NCBI RefSeq assembly: GCF_013337685.1
Contig: NZ_SUQN01000007.1
Location: 310,001 to 374,000, forward strand
Length of the DNA stretch: 64,000 nucleotides
Direction: 5' to 3'
Source of the DNA: Citrobacter gillenii
GTDB taxonomy: Bacteria; Pseudomonadota; Gammaproteobacteria; Enterobacterales; Enterobacteriaceae
The position numbers and the translations under genes are program-made. Of the stretch, positions 1-5,541 are shown in pieces (the stretch's first letter is position 1; each line of letters starts with the position of its first letter). The notes under the pieces were generated by a model. That model ran no database searches. It was not told the origin of the DNA and saw only the letters and a program-made list of their open reading frames with translations.

Positions 1-302
1 GCTATTTTTACGCGCCGTGAATTATTCATCATACCATCAGCGTCATCACCCTCTGCGCCCAATAGCTGATCCAGCGATAAAAGATCGGTAATATTATCAA
101 CACTTAGCATCACGCCAGCCCCGGCGCGTTTATCAATAGTTATTTTCCATTCCGATAACCACTGTTCCAGTAGCCGTAGATCGCGCTGCACAGTCTTCTC
201 TGAAACCGTTAAATGTTCGGCGATTTTCAGCAGCGTGACATATTCCTTCCGGGACAGAAGGAATTTTAATAATCTGTTTTGTCGCGAGGTAATCATTTGC
301 AT
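1..302 (-). CDS. BglG/PRD-type transcriptional regulator, N-terminal part, cut by the left window edge
   Basis: Reading the minus strand from an ATG at 302 gives an open frame of 100 codons that runs off the window at base 1. It begins MQMITSRQNRLLKFLLSRKE and contains a helix-turn-helix segment (LKIAEHLTVSEKTVQRDLRL, residues about 26-45) typical of the HTH_11 domain at the N-terminus of BglG/MtlR-type PRD regulators. The rest of the protein, where PRD and PTS-like domains would sit, is outside the window, so neither the effector nor the target can be named. AAGGG lies about six bases before the ATG; a second in-frame ATG at 296 is possible. Because the frame has no stop in the window it is easily overlooked, and an overlapping 74-codon frame (133-357) is its shadow. 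Family assignment is fairly good; function is unknown. Confidence 0.7.
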   Translation of the reverse strand, partial: MQMITSRQNRLLKFLLSRKEYVTLLKIAEHLTVSEKTVQRDLRLLEQWLSEWKITIDKRAGAGVMLSVDNITDLLSLDQLLGAEGDDADGMMNNSRRVKI

Positions 303-583
303 TATTTACCCTTATCACACACCAGATTAAATATCGAAAGAAGCGCTTACGCGCCACGTGTAATCCGTGATGATAAATATAAAAGGACTACGATGCGGCA
401 ACAATACTAAATCGTGTCCTGTATTCCGGACAGAAATAAGACAAAAGAGGGAAATAGTGAGATATTTACGGCTCAGATCACATTTTTCGTGGGAAGTAGA
501 GTGATTGCGCTCGCAAATATGGACAGGTAAAAAGATTAAGTCAGGATGTTTTTAATTTTCAGATCTGGAACGCTGCACGCACC
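303..583. other. intergenic region upstream of the PRD regulator
   Basis: No gene is supported here. The stretch is AT-rich and should carry the promoter of the leftward PRD regulator. The only clear structure is an 18-base inverted repeat at 415-432 (TGTCC, eight bases, GGACA), which could be a regulator site. A half-match to a CRP site (TGTGATCT on the minus strand, near 477-484) is weak. Confidence 0.4.
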
Positions 584-625
584 GTGGTGCCGGATAAGAC
601 GCACTGCATCGCCATCCGGCACCAC
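584..625. repeat. REP element downstream of yicI
   Basis: Palindromic unit with arms GTGGTGCCGGAT and ATCCGGCACCAC around a short loop, the typical REP core. It lies 12 bases past the yicI stop codon and probably stabilises the 3' end of the message. Confidence 0.85.
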
Positions 626-637
626 GTTCACATGCAC

Positions 638-2956
638 TTACAGGGTAATGGTCAACACATTGCCTTCTGCTGCAATCACCACACCCCACTCGCTCCCTGT
701 AGATGAACCGCCCTTCACGCCGCCAATTTGCGGGATGTTACGCAGACACAGCGTCCAGTTGCGCGCCTCGCCCTCCCCCGTCACGGTGATGGTGTTATCC
801 ACACGTTTCGCCCTCAGCGTGAAGATAACCGAGCCGTCAGCGGCCGGCACGTCACAGACGGCTTCACGCCCCTCCTCCAGATGGAACAGCTGGAACGCAG
901 TGCCTTCATGCCAGGCGTAATCCGGCTTCTGGTTATTGCTGCCCAGCGCCAGCAGGGTGTTATCACGCACGTAGACCGGCAGGCTCAGGAAGTCATGCTG
1001 CTGTTTATGCCAGCGACTGCCCACAATCTCGTCGTTACGCCACAGGTGCGTCCAGCGACCTTCCGGTAGGTAGAACTGCACATCTCCCGCTTCAGAGAAC
1101 ACCGGGGCCACCATCACGCTGTCTCCCAGCATGTACTGACGGTCAAGGTAATCACACGCCGGATCGTCCGGGAATTCGAGCATCATCGCACGCATCATCG
1201 GCGTGCCATACTCGCTGGCGCGCACAGCTTCGCGATACAGATACGGCATCATGCGGCATTTCTGCTCGGTGAAGTAACGCACCACATCGCAGGATTCGTC
1301 GTCGTACGCCCATGGTACGCGGTAGGATTTGCTGCCGTGCAGACGACTGTGGCTGGAGAGCAGCCCAAACGCACACCAGCGTTTGTAGACGTGCGCCGGG
1401 GCGGTATTCTCGAAGCCGCCGATGTCGTGACTCCAGAAGCCAAAGCCGGACAAGCCGATGGATAAGCCACCGCGCAAGCTTTCCGCCATTGATTCGTAGT
1501 TGGCGTAGCAGTCGCCGCCCCAGTGCACCGGAAACTGCTGCGCGCCCACGGAAGCAGAACGGGCGAACAGCACCGCCTCTTCTTCCCCCACGGTCTCTTT
1601 CAGCACGTTCCACACCAGTTCGTTGTAGATGAACGCATAATGGTTGTGCATTTTCTGCGGGTCAGCGCCGTCAAACCACTGCACATCCGTCGGGATACGC
1701 TCGCCAAAATCAGTCTTGAAGCAGTCCACGCCGATATCCACCAGGCCTTTCAGCTTGTTGGCATACCACTCGCAGGCCTCTGGATTGGTAAAGTCATAAA
1801 TCGCCAACCCCGGCTGCCATTTATCCCACTGCCACACCGATCCATCCGGCCGCTTAAGCAGATAGCCTTTTTCTTTCAGTTCGTTGAACAGCGGCGATTT
1901 CTGCCCGATGTACGGGTTGATCCACACGCAGACCTTCAGGCCTTTCTCCTTCAGGCGACGGAGCATGCCTTCCGGGTCCGGGAACGTCACCGGGTCCCAC
2001 TCAAAATCACACCACTGGAAGGCCTTCATCCAGAAGCAGTCGAAATGGAAAACGTGCAGCGGCAGATTGCGCTCGGCCATGCCGTCGATAAAGCTGTTCA
2101 CCGTCGCTTCATCGTAGTTGGTGGTGAACGAGGTGGTGAGCCACAGACCGAACGACCACGCAGGCGGCAGTGCCGGGCGACCGGTAAACTGGGTATAGCG
2201 ATCCAGCACCGTTTTCGGGGTCGGGCCGTCGATCACGAAGTATTCCAGATACTCGCTTTCCACGCTGAACTGCACCTTTGACACCTTCTCGGAGCCAATT
2301 TCAAACGACACACACTGCGGATGGTTCACCAGCACGCCGTAACCACGATTGGTGACATAGAACGGGATGTTCTTGTAAGACTGCTCGGTACTGGTGCCGC
2401 CATCGCAGTTCCAGGTCTCGACCGTCTGACCATTACGCACCAACGACGTAAAGCGTTCGCCAAGCCCGTACACCGTTTCGCCGACGCCCAGATCCAGGCG
2501 CTCGAACATATAGTTGCGATCGCTGTTAGCATCCTGCACGTAGCCATTATTTTTCAACTGGCTGCCGGTAATGCGCTCCCCGTTGCGTAAAAAATCGAGG
2601 GCCCAGAATTCGCCTTTGGTTACGCGCACACTTAAATTACCGCTCTTTAGTTCGGCAAAGTCGGCGTTATCGCACATCTCAACCTGCACGTCCTGCAGCA
2701 CGTTCAGCGGATAATGCGGGCCGTTATCCAGCGCTCCCTGAAAGTGCTCCATACGCACGCCCACCACGCCTTCCTGCGGCGAGAAGAAGCGCAGCGTAAA
2801 CATCGGGGTGTCCAACTGCCAGGTTCGCTCACGCACGTCGCGCGGCGCAACGTAGACCACCATCTCATTACCCTGTTGTTCAACATCGAACACCTGAACG
2901 GGGTTTATTACATTCAGACCTGGCTGGGTCATCCAGTTTCCGTCACTAATTTTCAT
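638..2956 (-). CDS. yicI: alpha-xylosidase YicI (GH31)
   Basis: 772 residues, the same length as E. coli YicI and closely similar over its whole length. YicI hydrolyses alpha-xylosides such as isoprimeverose in the cytoplasm and is a glycoside hydrolase family 31 enzyme. The catalytic segment [11 protein letters not shown] carries the nucleophile Asp, and [20 protein letters not shown] carries the acid/base Asp. The N-terminal beta-sandwich, the (beta/alpha)8 barrel and the C-terminal beta domains are all present. The ATG at 2956 matches the E. coli start. In E. coli yicI is co-transcribed with the transporter gene yicJ, which should lie between yicI and selC; here those 350 bases hold no transporter, so the substrate must enter another way. 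Identification is very secure. Confidence 0.96.
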   Translation of the reverse strand: MKISDGNWMTQPGLNVINPVQVFDVEQQGNEMVVYVAPRDVRERTWQLDTPMFTLRFFSPQEGVVGVRMEHFQGALDNGPHYPLNVLQDVQVEMCDNADFAELKSGNLSVRVTKGEFWALDFLRNGERITGSQLKNNGYVQDANSDRNYMFERLDLGVGETVYGLGERFTSLVRNGQTVETWNCDGGTSTEQSYKNIPFYVTNRGYGVLVNHPQCVSFEIGSEKVSKVQFSVESEYLEYFVIDGPTPKTVLDRYTQFTGRPALPPAWSFGLWLTTSFTTNYDEATVNSFIDGMAERNLPLHVFHFDCFWMKAFQWCDFEWDPVTFPDPEGMLRRLKEKGLKVCVWINPYIGQKSPLFNELKEKGYLLKRPDGSVWQWDKWQPGLAIYDFTNPEACEWYANKLKGLVDIGVDCFKTDFGERIPTDVQWFDGADPQKMHNHYAFIYNELVWNVLKETVGEEEAVLFARSASVGAQQFPVHWGGDCYANYESMAESLRGGLSIGLSGFGFWSHDIGGFENTAPAHVYKRWCAFGLLSSHSRLHGSKSYRVPWAYDDESCDVVRYFTEQKCRMMPYLYREAVRASEYGTPMMRAMMLEFPDDPACDYLDRQYMLGDSVMVAPVFSEAGDVQFYLPEGRWTHLWRNDEIVGSRWHKQQHDFLSLPVYVRDNTLLALGSNNQKPDYAWHEGTAFQLFHLEEGREAVCDVPAADGSVIFTLRAKRVDNTITVTGEGEARNWTLCLRNIPQIGGVKGGSSTGSEWGVVIAAEGNVLTITL

Positions 2957-3306
2957 CGTCTGTTCCTTTAGTTCTGAAATGCTTTCGCCGTAACGTCCTG
3001 TTGATTGCGTCGGTCAGATACGGGGCATAAGGCGTACACAGGCATACTGGTACCGGTTACAGTTTTTGTAAATCATCACGCGTGACATGGGTATTCCGAT
3101 ATCTCGTTATCAAATTACGATTCTTGTTTTCTGTGATCGGAGTAGCGTCCAAAAATAAACATCACTGTAACTTATGGATTTTGTGGGGATTTATATGAAA
3201 TCGCTCATGTTATAGCGAAACGGAAGTTAAAAAAGTGAGTCAGGGGGTGTGGAAACCCAAGGAAGTAGCTATAATGCGCCCCGCCTCCATGTAGCAATCG
3301 AGGCGC
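2957..3306. other. yicI-selC intergenic region, yicJ absent
   Basis: 350 bases with no supported gene. The yicI promoter must be here, reading left. A perfect 10-base palindrome TCACGCGTGA lies near 3077-3086 and could be an operator. The right end holds the selC promoter. No remnant of yicJ is recognisable. Confidence 0.5.
3270..3275 (+). promoter_or_regulatory. selC promoter -10 box
   Basis: A consensus TATAAT is followed by the GC-rich stretch GCGCCCCGCC, a discriminator of the kind found at stable-RNA promoters under stringent control. No good -35 hexamer is seen at the expected spacing. Transcription would begin about 25 bases before the mature tRNA. Confidence 0.6.
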
Positions 3307-3401
3307 GGAAGATCGTCATCTCCGGTGAGGTGGCTGGACTTCAAATCCAGTTGGGGCCGCCAGCGGTCCCGGGCAGGTTCGACTCCTGTGATCTTCCGCC
3401 A
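3307..3401 (+). tRNA. selC: tRNA-Sec (UCA anticodon)
   Basis: 95 bases from GGAAGATCGTC to the encoded CCA end, nearly identical to E. coli selC. The anticodon loop ACTTCAAAT carries TCA, the acceptor stem GGAAGATC pairs with GATCTTCC, and the long variable arm (TTGGGGCCGCCAGCGGTCCC) typical of tRNA-Sec is present. It inserts selenocysteine at UGA in formate dehydrogenases. The 3' end of selC is a classical integration site for pathogenicity islands (SPI-3 in Salmonella, LEE in some E. coli), and accessory DNA starts directly after it here. I did not find a second copy of the 3' end of the tRNA within the window. Confidence 0.98.
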
Positions 3402-3508
3402 AAATGCTTTTCTTATCCCAGCCATTTGTCATATATCCTCAGTACACGAATTCATTTATGATCCTCGTTCAAATGTTTAAATTCAATTATTGATAACGAG
3501 AATCATAT

Positions 3509-4075
3509 ATGAGTACTGCACTTACCATTATAGCCATTACTGCCACTGTGATTAGCCCATTAATAGCCATTCAAACTCAAAAATTCATTGAAAAATATTC
3601 ACAGATAAAATCATTAAAAATTGATATATTCAAACAACTCATGGCAACCAGATCTCCGAATGCTCGACTGTCTAACGAACATGTTCGTGCATTAAATATG
3701 ATCGACTTAGCATTTTATGGAAAAATAAGAAGAGGAAAGGCCAGAAGAAGCGCTTCTGAAAGTGATGTATTATCTTCCTGGAAGCTTTATTTTGCACATT
3801 TGAATACATCATACCCTGATAACGACAACGCTTTAGGAACCATATGGAACCAAATAAGCAACAATCTTTTCTTGGACTTATTGTCAGAGATCGCAAAAGA
3901 TATTGGCTATAATTTTGAGCGAGTGCAGTTACAAACAGCTATATATTCCCCTGTGGCTCATGGGGCAATAGAGAACGACCAATTAAAAATCAGGAAGGGT
4001 TTAGCTGCAATATTTTCAGGAGAAGATGCCTTAAAAATGGAGATCATAAATATCCCAGGAAGGCAGGATAATTAA
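3509..4075 (+). CDS. hypothetical protein with N-terminal membrane segment
   Basis: 188 residues. The first 20 or so residues (from MSTALTIIAITATVISPLIA) form one hydrophobic helix without a good signal-peptidase site, so the protein is probably membrane-anchored with a cytoplasmic body. The rest is mixed alpha-helical, rich in Asn, Ser and Lys, with an RRGKARR basic patch near residues 78-84. It vaguely recalls a small DUF6680-like family of phage and island proteins, but I cannot confirm this. Base composition and codon use (many ATA, AAA and AAT codons) are much more AT-rich than the neighbours, which points to horizontal transfer. It is the first gene after selC and stands alone, ending nine bases before the convergent RHH gene. 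Function unknown. Confidence 0.7.
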   Translation: MSTALTIIAITATVISPLIAIQTQKFIEKYSQIKSLKIDIFKQLMATRSPNARLSNEHVRALNMIDLAFYGKIRRGKARRSASESDVLSSWKLYFAHLNTSYPDNDNALGTIWNQISNNLFLDLLSEIAKDIGYNFERVQLQTAIYSPVAHGAIENDQLKIRKGLAAIFSGEDALKMEIINIPGRQDN

Positions 4076-4083
4076 TCGGCCCA

Positions 4084-4278
4084 CTATTTATCTTGAGGCT
4101 CAATCTGCAGCCTTACCAACTCCTTTCTCCCCAAGGTTTTGAGCCAATTCCCCAAGCTCATCCCCTCTGCCTTTGCAGCTGCCTCGAACTGCGCCTTTAA
4201 CTCAGGCGTGATACGAATCTGGAAGGTCGGTGCTTTTCCGGATTTGGACTGGTTTGGGTCGCGTTTAACCGCTGACAT
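4084..4278 (-). CDS. small ribbon-helix-helix DNA-binding protein, probable autorepressor
   Basis: 64 residues. After a flexible Lys/Ser-rich N-terminus the segment TFQIRITPELKAQFEAAAKA (residues 18-37), followed by EGMSLGNWLKTLGRKEL, has the beta strand plus two helices of a MetJ/Arc or HicB-C-terminal ribbon-helix-helix domain. Such proteins act as dimeric repressors, often as antitoxins. Directly upstream, between 4279 and 4323, are two copies of a GTACGTACC motif, one perfectly palindromic, which is what an autoregulating RHH dimer would bind. No toxin gene lies in the same operon; the nearest candidates are the divergent SymE-like gene and the downstream convergent gene. It could be a solitary antitoxin or a simple repressor. 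Confidence 0.72.
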   Translation of the reverse strand: MSAVKRDPNQSKSGKAPTFQIRITPELKAQFEAAAKAEGMSLGNWLKTLGRKELVRLQIEPQDK

Positions 4279-4323
4279 GTACGTACCTATAAGAGCAAAA
4301 TATCAACAACCAGGTACGTACCT
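4279..4323. promoter_or_regulatory. paired GTACGTACC operator for the RHH protein
   Basis: GTACGTACCT occurs at 4279-4288, touching the start codon of the RHH gene, and again within the perfect 12-base palindrome AGGTACGTACCT at 4312-4323. The two sites flank an AT-rich spacer that fits a leftward promoter. The arrangement fits negative autoregulation, and the left copy also covers the ribosome-binding site. Inferred from sequence only. Confidence 0.6.
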
Positions 4324-4413
4324 TTTCTTTGGCGACCGGATCTATAAATGCTCCCGCCCGGTATTCGCAGTACCTGACGAGAGCTAATCTCACCAACTAT
4401 CAAGGAGTTGATT

Positions 4414-4704
4414 ATGGCTGATTCGCATTCTACCCCAGACACTGACCAATCCGGAACCGAGCGTTCGTTAATTGTGGGAAATCGCCCGAATGTTTTCGAC
4501 AAATCCACACCCAAAATTATCCTTTCCGGCAAGTGGTTACACACGGCTGGGTTTGATACCGGACAACAGATTACCGTAAAAGTGATGAACAGTTGTATCG
4601 TCCTGATGGTCTACAGCGAACAAGAGCAACGGCTGCAGGATGAGTTGAAAGAGGTACAGCAGAAGCTGGCAAGAATTGAGAGTACGCTGGCGACTCTCCA
4701 GTGA
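4414..4704 (+). CDS. SymE-like toxin
   Basis: 96 residues from the ATG at 4414, preceded by AAGGAG at 4402-4407. The central block from VGNRP through KIILSGKWLHTAGFDTG to VKVMNSCIVL matches the core of the SymE family, an AbrB-fold protein that acts as an endoribonuclease-like toxin in a type I toxin-antitoxin system. The C-terminal 30 residues form a predicted coiled coil (EQRLQDELKEVQQKLARIES) that E. coli SymE lacks, which is unusual. In E. coli symE is repressed by LexA and by the antisense RNA SymR; no LexA box is visible here, and an antisense RNA cannot be judged by eye. It may therefore be controlled by the neighbouring RHH protein or not act as a toxin at all. Confidence 0.7.
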   Translation: MADSHSTPDTDQSGTERSLIVGNRPNVFDKSTPKIILSGKWLHTAGFDTGQQITVKVMNSCIVLMVYSEQEQRLQDELKEVQQKLARIESTLATLQ

Positions 4705-4713
4705 AGCACGGCT

Positions 4714-4740
4714 GAACCTGTAAGCCATACTTACAGGTTC
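4714..4740. terminator. hairpin after the SymE-like gene
   Basis: Perfect 11-base inverted repeat (GAACCTGTAAG and CTTACAGGTTC) around a five-base loop, starting ten bases after the stop codon. It has no T-run, so it is a stable 3' hairpin or a rho-assisted end rather than a classical intrinsic terminator. Confidence 0.55.
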
Positions 4741-4745
4741 ACCAG

Positions 4746-4778
4746 GTGCCGGATGGCGCTATCGCTTATCCGGCCTAC
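4746..4778. repeat. REP element
   Basis: GTGCCGGATGGCGC and GCTTATCCGGCCTAC arms form a typical REP unit between the SymE-like gene and the toxin-antitoxin pair. Confidence 0.85.
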
Positions 4779-4822
4779 TTTTCTGGCCCCCTCTTCATAG
4801 TGACCACCAGAAAGATATCGAC

Positions 4823-4846
4823 TATAATGAACGAATCGAACGATTC
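4823..4846 (+). promoter_or_regulatory. promoter and operator of the Phd/ParE toxin-antitoxin pair
   Basis: A consensus TATAAT at 4823-4828 is followed by the perfect inverted repeat GAATCGAACGATTC at 4833-4846, over the likely transcription start and about 20 bases before the antitoxin ATG. Such a palindrome fits binding of an antitoxin or toxin-antitoxin complex for autoregulation. Confidence 0.65.
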
Positions 4847-4864
4847 ATACGAAATGGTGACAAT

Positions 4865-5125
4865 ATGCATACTCTTACGGCAAATGAAGCCAAAACCCAG
4901 TTTGGCGATATGCTACTTAAAGCGCAGCGAGAGCCTGTGCAAATTAACCGTAACGGTAAACCTGTTGCAGTTGTCGTTTCCATTGAAGACTATGAACAAA
5001 TGGAAGCCATGAAGCTTCAGTTACTGAAGGCCAAAATTCAGCGTGCTCAGAACGATATTCATTCGGGCAATACTGTCGACGGCGATGCTTTTTTTGATGA
5101 GTTGATGGATCAACACAAAGGATAA
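4865..5125 (+). CDS. Phd/YefM-family antitoxin
   Basis: 86 residues. The N-terminal half (TANEAKTQFGDMLLKAQREP, then INRNGKPVAVVVSIEDYEQM) is the Phd/YefM DNA-binding fold. The C-terminal tail (residues about 55-86, acidic and helical) would wrap and neutralise the toxin. It is followed after three bases by a ParE/RelE-type toxin gene, so the pair forms a type II toxin-antitoxin operon. A palindrome immediately upstream is its likely operator. The pairing of a Phd-type antitoxin with a ParE-type toxin is common in enterobacteria. Confidence 0.88.
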   Translation: MHTLTANEAKTQFGDMLLKAQREPVQINRNGKPVAVVVSIEDYEQMEAMKLQLLKAKIQRAQNDIHSGNTVDGDAFFDELMDQHKG

Positions 5126-5128
5126 AAA

Positions 5129-5431
5129 GTGAGTTACAAACTTACTGGGGAAGCACAGCGCGATATTATTGAAATCCGTGATTACACATCAAGAAATTGG
5201 GGCGCTAAACAGTCCAGGGATTATCTTAGGAAATTACAGGTCGTTCTCTCCCAATTAGCTGAAATGCCAGGCATGGGGCAACATCGCATTGATGATTTTG
5301 GTGAAGATGTTTACAGCTTTCCTTATGTTAGCCATACGATTTACTATTGTGCACAAGACACAAATATTGTTGTATTGGCAGTCTTACACCAAAGCCGAGT
5401 ACCAACAAAACATCTGGGACAACGTTTGTAG
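5129..5431 (+). CDS. ParE/RelE-superfamily toxin
   Basis: 100 residues from a GTG start at 5129, three bases after the antitoxin stop. The pattern SYKLTGEAQRDIIEIRDYTS, then AEMPGMGQHR, SFPYVSHTIYYC and IVVLAVLHQSR is the ParE/RelE core. ParE toxins target DNA gyrase, while RelE proteins cut mRNA. The sequence is closer to ParE (GVTPGMGxxR-like and HxxxY-like motifs, no RelE catalytic set), so gyrase inhibition is the better guess, not a demonstration. The reading frame is intact and full-length for the family. The module probably stabilises this island. Confidence 0.87.
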   Translation: MSYKLTGEAQRDIIEIRDYTSRNWGAKQSRDYLRKLQVVLSQLAEMPGMGQHRIDDFGEDVYSFPYVSHTIYYCAQDTNIVVLAVLHQSRVPTKHLGQRL

Positions 5432-5445
5432 CTCACCACCTTATT

Positions 5446-5477
5446 TGCCGGATGGCGCTGACGCTTATCCGGTCTAC
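5446..5477. repeat. REP element
   Basis: TGCCGGATGGCGCTGACGC and TTATCCGGTCTAC arms form a REP unit between the convergent toxin and autotransporter genes. Confidence 0.82.
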
Positions 5478-5491
5478 GGCTTCTCTGCCAA

Positions 5492-5530
5492 TAAAAATAA
5501 AGCCGCCGATCGATTAATCAGCGGCTTTTC
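5492..5530 (-). terminator. intrinsic terminator of the autotransporter gene
   Basis: On the minus strand AAGCCGC and GCGGCTT pair around an AT-rich loop and are followed by TATTTTTATT, 12 bases downstream of the stop codon. Confidence 0.8.
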
Positions 5531-5541
5531 GGCTATCTCTA

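Noticed and set aside
1523-2281. 252-codon plus-strand frame inside yicI
   Set aside because: It is antisense to a highly conserved enzyme gene, has no family resemblance and no ribosome site; it results from the high GC content of the third positions.
4746-5012. 88-codon frame overlapping the Phd-type antitoxin
   Set aside because: Begins in REP sequence and overlaps the real antitoxin frame, which has clear family motifs.
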